A stretch of 64,000 nucleotides of DNA from Triplophysa rosa (lineage: Eukaryota; Chordata; Actinopteri; Cypriniformes; Nemacheilidae), in contig NC_079906.1 of NCBI RefSeq assembly GCF_024868665.1, positions 10,364,833 to 10,428,832 of the forward strand. The letters run 5' to 3'. Below the pieces are notes generated by a model. The model searched no databases, was not told the DNA's origin, and saw nothing but the letters and a program-made list of their open reading frames with translations. The position numbers were made by a program, and so were the translations under genes. This document shows, piece by piece, positions 49,184 to 60,128 of the stretch (the stretch's first letter is position 1; each line of letters begins with the position of its first letter).

Positions 49184-52100
49184 AAGCAGCACCTGCGCCT
49201 GCACACAACATCATGCACTAGCACAGTGGTGGAGTGTTTAAATCCCTGTTGTGAAATTTTGACTGATATTAAAAGAACACTCAATTGATTTTTGCTGCTT
49301 CTTCTTTGTTATTGTTGTTGTTGGCACTATTGTTATTGTGACAGCCTGTAGTTTACTCAGTGTCATGTACGTTATCTAAGTGTGAGGAAAGTTTTGAATG
49401 ACTTTCCACTCTTGAACTCTCGACTGAGTCACATTACACTTTTTTGGTAAGTCTTTCATAATGCGTTTTGTAAAGCTACAGAATTAAAACATGCCCTATA
49501 AAAACATTATGAATAATGCGCAGTTCCAGCGTTGTGGATGTGACATTTTCAGTCAAAACTTGAAATATAAATTCTCAGAGTATGTATTTTTTACTTATAT
49601 ATTGAGTCATCTGTTTATATTTTACGAAATCCCTGATGGTAGAGTCCAGACATGACAAAAATATCAGTCTATGCATGGGTTTTCTATTTTTAAAGAGAGA
49701 AAAATAATGATAAAAATGATAAAGAAAGATTATCCTTCCCACATGCCATTCAGTTATAAACTGTACTATTCACTGTACAATTTTCTCTGCCGATCTCTGT
49801 GTTTGCTTTTTCTCATAACACTGATGATGATATGTTTACTACAGTATTGCAGGATTTCCGGAGGGCTACAATCAAAGTTGCAACAGTCCTCAACCTCTGA
49901 TTGGCTAACAGCTTACCCTGTCTCCAAAGCAACAGTCTATCTCAGGGCATCCACATTCAGCCGTTTTCAGTTTGTATTGTCTTTTCATACAAAACTGTAT
50001 GAAATGACCTTGAACTTAAATTGACAGTCAGAAAAACTGTGTTGGACCCTCACAAGAATAGTTTCCCTATGCCCCGTAGGTGTAACGGATTACATATTAA
50101 CGATTACATATTAAAGATTTTTTGTAGACACCTTTGAAGGCTGAAAATCAATACTGCAATCTGACCTGTGGCACACGACCCGGTTTAGCCGGGGATCAAA
50201 GACTAATGGTCTACTGGGTGATGTAGACCTGACCTCAGGAATGTGAAAGATAAATAATAAACACATACGACATCATCAACAGGAGGGTAAACTATGTTCT
50301 CCCTTTTTGAGCCAAATAAAAACAAGCTTAATAAAAAACCTCTTTTGATAAAAACAATAATATCTCTGCTGAAAAGTGCCTTCTCTTTGACACCAAACAC
50401 GGTTGAGCAATCCTCTAACAACCAATCAGAGCTCTGTTACCACCAGCAACAACCCGTACACCAGCAAGGCAATGGATTCAGGCTTATGATTGGTCAACAT
50501 TCCACAGGCACTCAGCTGGCAGCCCCTCCCTCTTTTCGCTCTCGTCCACACAGATTAAGCAACATCATCAAAACAAATAGAGCTTAGTTTTATTTTCCTT
50601 CAGTGGCATGGCTTCACATAACAACAGCGGGCAGTGTTTTGCTGTTTGGTGGAAAGGGGGTCTCGTGCAGGCAACAGGAAAGAAATAGGGTGAATTCTTG
50701 TTGCCAGGGCTACAGCATGCCTTGAGGAAACAGGAATGATGATATCAGGTGAAATGATATATGTGCTACAGAAGGCAGAGTGTTGCATCAGATATATGAT
50801 TTGACCTACAAAATGAAACTTGCAGTTAACATATACAGTGCATGTAAAAGTTGTGTGTGATAAATTGCAGCCTGTATATGTGATGGTACAATATATTGAG
50901 CAAATGATTTATATGCAAATAACACATTATTAGAATGATCCTTATGCATCACATTTATTGTTGAAAAACTGTGTGCAGTAACAAATGAAACAATATTTAT
51001 TTTGAGATATTAGGACAATACATGCAAACAACACATGAAATAAAAAATTTTTTTTTATTTTAAATTATTTTTTTAATGGATCTGCTAATAACCTATTTTA
51101 TTTATTTATTTCAGCTAATTGAAAGGGATTAATACAATGGTTAAATTAAAATTAAAATATACTGCATATTGCATATTGTAATGTGACACAATTGTAGGAT
51201 ATGACTGCATACCCCAGTTTATTGCAGTTTATTATATGCATATTGCCTTATAAATGTTTGTATGTTCTTGTTGTTCGTTGTAGATCGTGTAATAATGTCA
51301 CACAATTGTAGGATATGACGGCAGTCGAGGGCTGTAAGCAAACAAGCCAACTGTACTTCAAGGGATGTTGTTGTGAGTGCATTAAAGAAGGAGGAACATA
51401 CATAGAGTCTCACTATTTGCTGTTGCATGTTTGGGCATGCAAGAGACATCAAGTGGTGACCCTGACCTTTCAGACAACAACACTTCTTACGTCCATCTGT
51501 AGCTGTGTAGCTTTGATCCAAAACATCATTTTCTTTGCAGCCTATCTTTGTTTGCTTTGTATTCTGTACATCTGCCCGTGTGTAACTCACCTGTATGTCT
51601 CCTTTTTGTTTCATCTCTTAATCAAGTCTTTTTGTGGATCACACTGCAATGGCTCGGCTGTTAATAGGTTTTTCTGCGTTTGTCTCTTTTTTTATGTAGC
51701 AAAAGTCTTTGATGACAAGCAGGTGCATTTATGAGTCTGTGGAGTTTAGACCATCATGAAGAGCCATGGAGTCAGCAAGGCTTCTAGACTGCTTTGATAC
51801 CCTCGAGTAATCCTGTTAAACTCTAGGGCTTCTTGTACCAGGACAGTTCTATTTTATCCTTTTGGATTAGCGAACTATCCCTAGTGAATTGGAGAGACCC
51901 TTTAATCTGATTCACTGAAACAGGCAGACTAGAAATCACGGATACTATAACATTGTTAACTTCAAACCGTTTCACGCAGGCCGGGGCTGTTCCTATGTGC
52001 TGTTTTTAAGAGCGTGCAACATTTAACAGCTGGGGTGTGCAGTGCTATATGTTTTAAATGGAGATATGTCTATGAGCTATGTAAGTTATACTACTTTGGG

Positions 52101-53019
52101 AACAGCTGTTAATAACTTGGCCCGGCAATGCCATAATTTGAGTTTCCATAGTGGGAAAAAGTGTGCACCAATGTAAAAACATTTGTAATATTGTGTCCAA
52201 CAGGTCTAAAATTACATCGACAAGCCACAACTGTATATAAAAGCTGCTGAAGAAATTCATCTCATGCTTTTCATTGCAGCCAAGTGCATTATCCTAAAAA
52301 CTCCTGAAGACATTTTGTGCATTTTTGTGTAAAAACTATTCAACGTGTTTTTCACATTAAGCTCCATATGTAGCAGGCATTTGGCAGTCCTCTGCCATAC
52401 CTGCAGTGGCATCTGCCGCAGATATCCCAGGCATGTAAAGAGGCGCATACTGCCGTTATCACGACATACCTCCTGCATTTCACGTCTGTACGGACTGATC
52501 CTCCATTTTTGTTATTTGGTTCTGATATTTCACTGAGGTTAGATTTACATGTTAAAATAGCACACAAGCACGCTCACAATGACATATTTAGACTTTGACT
52601 TTTAACATTGACTGTGCCAACGTTGTGATCACACCACTACCCCGATGACAGCATTGCGCAGACATATGACTGGACTTCAAAAGATAAGTGTGGAAAAATG
52701 TGTGGAATGTTAACACTCTCTTCCACCCTGCAGTAATTCCTTAATAGTAGATCAATGCAGAGGAATGCAGAAGAATCTGAGCAGCATGTGACCCATGTCA
52801 GTGCTGTACTCATTCCACACAGCTTTGTACTGAATGTAGAGTCTGTACCCTGCCTCTTTAATACTGTTCTTTACCTAATACAGCCTTCATAAAGAGCAGG
52901 CTGTAGTAAAGCAGGAAGGTGGGAGAATAGGCTTATTCTTGCACATGCAACATTTCTAACATTTCTTGGTTAAAAATACAGCATATGTTGCGTTTTTGTG
53001 GTGACCAATAATTTCCATG
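49184..53019. other. Intergenic, no gene recognised
   Basis: A 3.8 kb AT-rich stretch with chance frames of up to 139 codons. No gene, RNA or bounded transposon was recognised. Confidence 0.4.
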
Positions 53020-53026
53020 TTGTGCT

Positions 53027-53220
53027 TTAAAAAAATGCTGGGTTATTTTCAGAAAATGCTGGGTTAAAGGTCAGAAAGGGATGAACCCAGTCGCTGGGTT
53101 AAATTTACATTTAAAATGATTATATTTGACCTAACAATGGATTAAAACAAACCAGCATTTTGGGTTGAAACAACCCAGCATACAGTACGTTAAACTATAA
53201 ACCAGCATTTTTAGATTGTG
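53027..53220. mobile_element. Palindromic MITE (AATGCTGGGTT family)
   Basis: AATGCTGGGTTATTTTCAG, CCCAGTCGCTGGGTTAAATT and TTGGGTTGAAACAACCCAGC are mirrored, with CTGGGTT on the left and AACCCAGC on the right. This is a common fish palindromic element by memory. The boundaries are approximate. Confidence 0.6.
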
Positions 53221-53525
53221 GTCGACCAGCAATATCTTGTCCACCATTAACCAGCATGCTTGGATGGCTTCAGCAGGGTTGTGTTTGTTTATCTGTTTTA
53301 TGATGCTGCTTATACATTAAAAAAATTGTATTTTAAAATATAATTTTGAAAGGGAACACATTATTTTGCATATCCATGCAGATTGGGCTCAAAACGTCTC
53401 CATGAGGTTGCACAGTATTAGAAGCCTTTAGACCACTACACAAGCTGTAAACACTGGTCAAGAAGCAATTTTGGTTTTTATTAAAGTTTTGTTTAAAATG
53501 TTATTGTTTTTTTTAACCTGACATA

Positions 53526-53709
53526 TATAGACCACTTCGCAAGATGTAAACACTGGTCTGAAGTGGTCTATAGTCAAATCATAAAAATATTTGTTTAACA
53601 ATTTGATTCGGTTATAAGTGTTCTGTTGTTGTATATTGTTCAAACATTTGTGTAGTGTTAAAAAATTTAAACAGAAAGTTCTTCTGGAAGTCTTGTGAAG
53701 TGGTCTATA
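53526..53709. mobile_element. Inverted-repeat element, copy 2 (TATAGACCAC family)
   Basis: The left end ATATAGACCACTTCGCAAG and the right end CTTGTGAAGTGGTCTATA are inverted repeats with one mismatch over about 17 bp. The middle matches copy 1 at 16977-17190. A further partial left end at 53429 (TTTAGACCACTACACAAG) suggests a second, truncated copy directly upstream. Confidence 0.75.
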
Positions 53710-53720
53710 CTAGATATACT

Positions 53721-54487
53721 AAAAAAATTGTTTAAACTGCATGGCTGTATGACCTCCTGCACATATACACAAACACAACCTTATTCATGACATCAATCTT
53801 CCAAAATGAATCAGAATTCTGAATGTCAAATTACGTTTGAAACAGCAATTTTATAACCATCTGCAAAACAAAAAAGAAATCTACTCTCATATCAGCACAT
53901 CGTACTGTTCCTGAGTCATGAGACAAGAAGAACGCTATGTCTGTGACTGGTGATTAGATCAGGCAATAGTGCTAACAGATGCCAGTACTACTGTCTGGCT
54001 TGAGTCACCATAGCTGCAGGGCTCAGAAAGGAGGAGCACGTGCTGCACAGACAGACACACAGACAGTCAGCCAGCTGCAAAGCGGTTTCGGGGTGAAGTT
54101 TTCTTTTCCCTGTGTTTTGAAACCTTGTGCACCTGTGGACACAAATAAAAAGCCATGAAATGTTTAAATCAGAGGGGAGCAACAAGTCATTGCAGTTTAC
54201 ACAGTGATCAGTTTCTAATGCTGAAACTTTGAAACACGACTAACCACTACCTTGTGCGCAGAGAAGTCCTGTGGCCTGTTGACTAACGTTTCCTGAAAAG
54301 TTTCATCTCACTGAAGCTTTGGTTTTCACAGAAAGTCTCTTGGCCTCTGAGAAAAACCATGCGCTTTGGGCGGAAACAAAGTGAGAAAGTTATTTCACAT
54401 TTAGAGCATGTGAATGCCCGTCGCGTGTTATCACATGCAGCGAGCTCTCTGCTAAGCAGGTGATAAACATATGTAACTTAACTTGTG
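53721..54487. other. Intergenic, no gene recognised
   Basis: No gene or repeat boundaries were seen. Confidence 0.4.
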
Positions 54488-54489
54488 AA

Positions 54490-54600
54490 GAATTGTGTTA
54501 GCAGTGCAAAGGTCGTGGGTTTGATTTTTCAGGGGACACAAGTAGTGATTTGGACTGCACTGTAAATCACTTTGGATTAAAGCGTTTCCCAAATATAATG
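54490..54600 (+). mobile_element. tRNA-derived SINE fragment
   Basis: The B-box-like GGTCGTGGGTTTGATT is preceded by GTTAGCAGTGCAAA. It is followed by GCACTGTAAATCACTTTGGA and TTAAAGCGTTTCCCAAATA. This is the order of a short cyprinid SINE. The 5' A-box end is incomplete. Confidence 0.65.
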
Positions 54601-56020
54601 CATCTTTTATCTAGCTGTCTTGAGGTAGCAGTCTGATTCTGAGAAAATTTGTGATGAAAAAGACATCCGTCCATGATCATGTGACTAGAGAATTATTAAA
54701 AGTCACTCTATTTGTGTCACTGATTAGTTTATAGTTACTCTTTGGTTCATGTATTTAAAAAAGACAGACTCATAACTGAAAAATGTTTAATATTCCAAAA
54801 ACAATGCATGTCTGCATACTCGTGCATTGTTGCTTTCTTTGAAAAGGTTTGTGGGTCATTGTTACTAGAATGATCATACGACAATCTCCACTATAACCTC
54901 ACTGTGTAACTCATCCAGTTTATCGACTTCAATGCAATTTTGTCACAATATATGTTAGTTGAAAGGTCAAAAGATCAATCATTATTATCCGTGCGAGGGT
55001 AAGATTGTTTTGAGAAATCTCTTTGTTCACTTGCCTGCTGTTCTTTGTTATCAGGAGCAGGTGTGTGTGGCTTTGAGTCTGCATGTGTATGCATGTCTGC
55101 ATGTGTACGCATGCGCTTTGCAGGATGGTGTAGCGCTCTCAACGGTTGACTTTTAAGAGCTCCTTACAAAGACTTTTCAGCCACTACCCAAAACGCTCTT
55201 TCAAGTTCTGATGCACTTTGCTTCGGGCATTTGGCATCGGTATACAACACCTGGTGCAGATATTTGCTGCGAAATGCATGCAAAACTTCCCAGTGATGTC
55301 ACTTCAGTAGTATTCTGAAGATTGAGAACTGATTGGCCAGAGTGACTAGATGCGAAAGATCAAACGTACCGCATTCGAGTATCTGTCTTACGGGTAATGT
55401 GCAACCCATTCTCTCGTAAAACCGCAAACTTTACACAATGAGTTGAAATTGCTTTCTTTTAGTGAGTAAGAAGTACTTTCATTATTGTTAGTGTAGAGTA
55501 ATCTAGATAATAGTACACTCACATTTAAATACTATGTTTTTGATATTACTGCACTCCAGATGGTGCAAAATCCAAATCATGTTTTCTTTTGTGATTGTTT
55601 TACATGATGTTGGAATATTAACCTTCATTGCTCAGCTAATTGTGTTTGGCAAGTTCAATTAGTCATGTAACAGATCTGTACCCTGCCTCTGCTCCAAATG
55701 AAGTGTGCAAAACCTGCACAGATCAGAAGTCGGTCTGGATTTGCAAGGGGGCCCCTCAGTTGAGCAAGCCGTTTAAAGACAGCAGCTGGTGCATGGGTGG
55801 TGAAAGGTCAGGCGAGGCCTGGAGACCTGCCAGCATCTCTTGTGCTATATCGCAACATCTTTCTCTCTTTAATGCACACTCGATTATTGAACTGCTGTGA
55901 CCTTACTACTGTGATGTAACAGTACCTCAATAGTGCATTTCTAACTGGGCGAAATAAAACACATTGCATGCCAACCATATTAAACAGCTTTGAAAAGACA
56001 CAAAGAATCGTAGTATTTTT
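54601..56020. other. Intergenic, no gene recognised
   Basis: Mixed sequence downstream of gadd45g with only chance frames. Confidence 0.4.
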
Positions 56021-56026
56021 AAGGCA

Positions 56027-56341
56027 TTTATTTAAATTCAATGGTGACTTTATGCATCTTTGCCATAATTTGACATTGCATTGTGAATATTTGACAAAAT
56101 AAAGCACAACTTCATAATAACATAAAACATGAAAAGTCCATTTACATGTTAAAAGTGCAAAAGTTACATTAGCGTCCATGTAATTTTAACTTCTCAAGTG
56201 TCCATTAGACCACAAACCAATATGCTTTTCAAAATGTCTTTTGTTTCCTCTTTAAAATCCATATCTTCACATTCCAAGAAAGCCGACTCCAATTGCCTCC
56301 AGCCATTTTTATATTGTGCCGTTTCTCTCTCAATCCACATG

Positions 56342-56404
<63 letters not shown>

Positions 56405-56690
56405 AGTCCTCCTGTCCTTTTTGTCCTCAAGCCTTCGTGACACCGTCAACAATAGACCTCAGTGGCACCATCACTTTTCCATGCTCGTCCATAAAACAAA
56501 CAAACAAACAAAAGGTTCTGAACCACACTGGCCAACTTTCCAGGACCTCCAACCGTATGCTGGGACAGTCCACATTTAACCTCCTGAGTCGCAAGGGTAA
56601 TCCAGACAATATCTTGTGTACCCTTCAGGATGGACGTCTTCCACTTGTTTCCTGCTTCGTACATGTAAACATGTTCAAGCCGTCTCCTAA
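56027..56690 (-). terminator. gadd45g 3' UTR with poly(A) signal
   Basis: On the minus strand the first clear AATAAA after the stop codon is the complement of 56027-56032, giving a 3' UTR of about 660 nt. This length includes the 55 bp (GA)n tract, listed separately, and ATTTA pentamers close to the signal. Short-lived messages of this family often carry AU-rich elements. Confidence 0.6.
56347..56401. repeat. (CT)n microsatellite in the gadd45g 3' UTR
   Basis: About 27 uninterrupted CT units, read as GA in the gadd45g transcript. Confidence 0.95.
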
Positions 56691-57460
56691 TCAGCGTTCT
56701 GGCAGGGTAATAGTAGGCACCCATTCATAGACATTGCGGCTCTCCTCGCAGAACATGCCCAGTTTCTCAAGAGCAGAACCTTTCCACGAGTCACTGTTGG
56801 GGCTCTTTGAAATAAAAAGAGAAGCGAAATTAATATCAGGTGCACAATAGATGTCTAGCGTGTAGATAAGGTGTAGATGTATTGTGACGAAAAGTCTACT
56901 CACCGTTACCAGAATGCAGTGCGCGTCCTTAGGCTCGTCGGCTTGATCGCCGCACACGATGTCAGCAAGCCTTTCAATGTCGTGAACACGGACGATGTTG
57001 ATGTCGTTATCGAAGCAGAAGGCTTGAATAAGAGTAAAGTGGATTTGGAGTGCGATGTCACACTCGTACTCTTCATCCGTAGCGAGGACGCAGAAAGCCA
57101 CACTGTCCGGGTCACTGAGAGCGCGAGGAGAGATCGATAAGTAAACGGTTTGACGTTGCATGCGCGTGCGTGCATATAAACAACAAAATAACACAAAGTG
57201 TCATTTGAAATACTAAATAACACTTACACATTCATAACTTGTGCGGACTCGTACACCCCGACGGTGAGACAGTCCTGTTTTTTAGCGGAGACCAGGAGCT
57301 CCTCCAGTGCTGTTCCTGCACTCTGCATTCTGAAGAACAAAACCGGAGCATTAGTCAAGGTTCACAACATTGCATTTAATAATAATAATACAAAATATTA
57401 AACATACCTATCGCCAGTGGCAGCCGCGTTGTCTTGTCCACTAAATTCTTCAAAAGTCAT
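56691..57460 (-). CDS. gadd45g: Growth arrest and DNA-damage-inducible protein GADD45, gamma type
   Basis: Four exons join to a 159 aa protein: 57460-57408, 57329-57228, 57114-56904 and 56804-56691, all with GT-AG introns in the phases usual for the family. The protein begins [10 protein letters not shown] and ends [10 protein letters not shown]. It holds LTVGVYESA, the acidic DEEYECD loop and the family block [15 protein letters not shown] (about residues 72-86). GADD45 proteins are small nuclear/cytoplasmic stress sensors with an L7Ae/L30e-like fold that bind MEKK4, PCNA, p21 and CDK1. The C-terminus ([18 protein letters not shown]) is closer to human GADD45G than to GADD45A or GADD45B. The paralogue letter (ga, gb) used in fish cannot be decided here. 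In the last intron the acceptor at 56805 was chosen because it preserves family length. Confidence 0.93.
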
Positions 57461-57499
57461 TGTTTAAGTCCAAGTTAAGTCTCGGGGTCGTTCAACGTC

Positions 57500-57660
57500 T
57501 CTTCGCTGTGAGCTTTATGTCTGTGTGGTGTGATGTGTCAGGCGCTCGCTGTGTTATATAGAGGATCAGCTGAGTTTCTCGGCAGTGGGCGGATATTCCC
57601 CTCACGGCCCTCTCTGATTGGCTATCGGCACGGGTGTATGTAAATCGATCATCTGATGCA
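57500..57660 (-). promoter_or_regulatory. gadd45g core promoter: TATA, CCAAT, octamer-like
   Basis: On the minus strand a TATA box (CTATATAAC) is complementary to 57553-57561, about 95 nt before the start codon, so transcription should begin near 57525-57530. A CCAAT box lies at 57617-57621 (ATTGG on the plus strand), and an octamer-like ATGTAAAT at 57638-57645. Oct and CCAAT sites are known in mammalian Gadd45 promoters; that link is from general knowledge. Confidence 0.7.
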
Positions 57661-57827
57661 AGCCCTTTGACTGTAAACAGCCCACGTGGGTGTTTGACTA
57701 TCACCCCGACCCCATCGACACAAAGCACAGCTCGTGCTCTTTCTTACCGCACAGCTTGTGTGGTTTTGGTTAAAAACAGTGTTAATAGTTCGTTAAATGC
57801 TAGTCCTCGATCATCGAGAAAAGAACC

Positions 57828-58037
57828 ATGTCTGCGATCACGTACAAACAACGACTGTCGAGGCACACGCCGCTGTTTTGCATTTGTATGGGAGTCATCC
57901 TAATTGACCTCTTTGTCGTGTGCCTCTTAATGGAAGCCTGGCGAGCACTAAGGACGAATAATAGCCCCGTGTCCCACCTGCCCTTTGGGTTTGTTACGCA
58001 CTGCAGAAAACGTGTATGCCAAGACGACCACAAGTGA
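57828..58037 (+). CDS. Candidate small single-pass membrane protein, 69 aa
   Basis: I do not recognise this protein. The 69-codon frame starts in a strong context (ACCATG), with an in-frame stop 27 nt upstream, so it is not the tail of a longer exon in this frame. Residues 1-14 are basic and polar, residues 15-35 (PLFCICMGVILIDLFVVCLLM) are hydrophobic enough for one membrane span with a single Asp, and the tail is basic with four cysteines overall after residue 30. An AATAAA lies at 58081-58086, only 44 nt after the stop, which would make a compact one-exon gene. It points away from gadd45g, whose TATA box is about 270 bp upstream, so the two may share a divergent promoter. Many open frames of this length in the window are chance, so the call rests on start context, hydrophobicity and the poly(A) signal together. 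Confidence 0.35.
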   Translation: MSAITYKQRLSRHTPLFCICMGVILIDLFVVCLLMEAWRALRTNNSPVSHLPFGFVTHCRKRVCQDDHK

Positions 58038-58080
58038 AAACTTTTGTTTGCATTCATTTCGTGAGTGAGTTTAATTCATG

Positions 58081-58086
58081 AATAAA
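58081..58086 (+). terminator. Poly(A) signal after the 69-codon ORF
   Basis: Canonical AATAAA, 44 nt past the stop at 58037. It could be coincidental in AT-rich DNA. Confidence 0.4.
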
Positions 58087-59200
58087 TGAAAACAAATACC
58101 AGATAGGCAACATGACGCATGGTTTAACTTTTAGTACCTTTCACATGAAAGGTCTACACTGGTAAGCAGTATTTTTCCCGTAGAGTTTAATCAATTACTT
58201 AGTTGCATCTCACAAGAGCTGCAGTGTGAGTATCAGACTACCACATCAAGTCTTGTTCAAACCAGTCTAGATGCTGTTGTAATTTTGTATGGACTACAGT
58301 GTGCCTTGATCTGTTCGCAACGTTAGATGCACTTCAATGCACAGTCAATCTGAGGCGCCATCTAGCGGATGCGCATATATACTGCGCGACCTTTCATGAA
58401 CGATGCGAGGGGTCTCGATAAATGCGGTTGAGTGAGTCACGCGATACAGGAGAACCATTTTCTCATGTACTCAAATATCAGAGATGATTATTTGCTTATG
58501 TTAAACAGTAAACACCACGAATTCAGCCATCTGAAATTCAACCTGCCGGTATGTTACCACAGTAACTGTACAGCTGAAGAATGAAAGAAATTATTATTGA
58601 AGCAGTTTTAATTGTCACCACTCCAACAATGCAGAAAGTTACCCGACATCCTCTGGCGTCATCTGCTGGTGTAAGATTGAAATTAGAAAAACAATCCATC
58701 TATCCTTAGTAGATGCTTGTGTTAAGTTTTCCAAATTGTAATTTTAATTAAAAATGTTTTTTCCTATTGTTTGGTTACGAGCTGCATGCCAATGTGTCCT
58801 TATTCTTGTGTGCTCTACATAGCAACATATGTTTAGAAGTTACCAAAACAAAGTATACTGTTGGTAGATTTACATCTCAGCGTTGTATTTTGGTCAAAAC
58901 ATTTGCTTTCAAGTCAGACAGATTAATTCCGCTTACTATGGGTTGCATGCAATTTGTATTGATTTGCATTTCTTTTTAGCAGTCTAGAGTGGACTATCTA
59001 GTTGTACATGCTTGGACAAGTAGCCTACATTTATAAGCTCGTCCCAGTCTTTTTAGAGCACTACTGAATAATCTTGTATGTAAGTAGTGCTGTTATAAGT
59101 GTTGTCATATTTAAAACTATTAATCGTTAGGTAAAATGCATTTATCCTGAGATAAAAATGGAAAAGCAAGATTTATGCCATGTTTCATTTTGCATTCTGC
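58087..59200. other. Intergenic between gadd45g side and creb3l3-like 3' end
   Basis: AT-rich DNA with no gene recognised. The GC content falls steadily away from the gadd45g promoter. Confidence 0.4.
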
Positions 59201-59202
59201 TA

Positions 59203-60128
59203 TTTATTTGTACAATACATTCAGCGTGATGATGAATGTAAAAAAATAACAATTGTCTTGATGTAAACAGATACATTTTAATCAATATGTCCAATAACAT
59301 GATCAGGACAGAAAAAAACAAATAAAAATGTCATTTGTGTAGACACATCAGTGCATCATATGATCACAGACCAACACAAATCAACAGGTAAATAAAAAAG
59401 ACAATAAAACATACCATAAAGTAAGCCTTTAAAAGGACAAAACAGAATTTTAACATAGAAAATAACTTCTTAGGTAGATATATACAGACATTAACACTAT
59501 ATTTTTATTGTGTGGATATGTGCAACACAAAACCCCTCTAGAAAATTACAATTTAAGCCAAAATGTACAGCAGTGTAAAAAAAGGGGTTTTAAGCCACAA
59601 ACAATGCACAATGAGAGCAGAAAACAAACCTTTACAAAAAACAAGCTTATCCCTTTTCTAGACAGAGCCCTGATCACTGATCTATATTCAGTAGTAGAAT
59701 CTCTTTAAGCATTTGCCTCCCTAACTACGAGGGGAAATAATATTCTACACAATACCCATTTGCTTATAATGGCTTAGTCATATTTACACATGAATACATT
59801 TCCTGAATGTACTACTCAATGTGGACGCAATGCAGAGTTCAAGACAATCAGACTCCTTCACATTTCCACTGAAAGAGAGTCATAATGTGTGCAGACGGAA
59901 ACAAAACAACACCATTCTTACAATTGGTTGGGTATGAAGAAAGTGCTACAAAAGCATATCAGTAGATTGTTATAAGGAAGAGAAATGCTTTTGATGCAGG
60001 ATTTATACAAATGTATAGTATAATGCAATGTAAGTCGCTTCGGATAAAAGCATCTGCCAAATGTATAAATGTAAATCTATTCTAAAACAACAAAACAAGT
60101 GTTTTAGATAAAACGCTCCGCTGTGTTC
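59203..60128 (-). terminator. creb3l3-like 3' UTR with poly(A) signals
   Basis: On the minus strand AATAAA occurs opposite 59504-59509 and again opposite 59203-59208, giving a 3' UTR of about 0.65-0.95 kb. About 55-100 nt past the stop codon it contains a SINE tail fragment (60028-60075), an insertion inside the transcript. Confidence 0.55.
60028..60075 (+). repeat. SINE tail fragment in the 3' UTR
   Basis: GTAAGTCGCTTCGGATAAAA then GCATCTGCCAAATGTATAAA. It has the same tail type as 37750-37801. Confidence 0.7.

Noticed and set aside
54620..54645. TGAGGTAG, the let-7 seed
   Set aside because: The following bases (CAGTCTGATTCTG) do not continue as let-7, and I see no complementary arm nearby to form a precursor hairpin.
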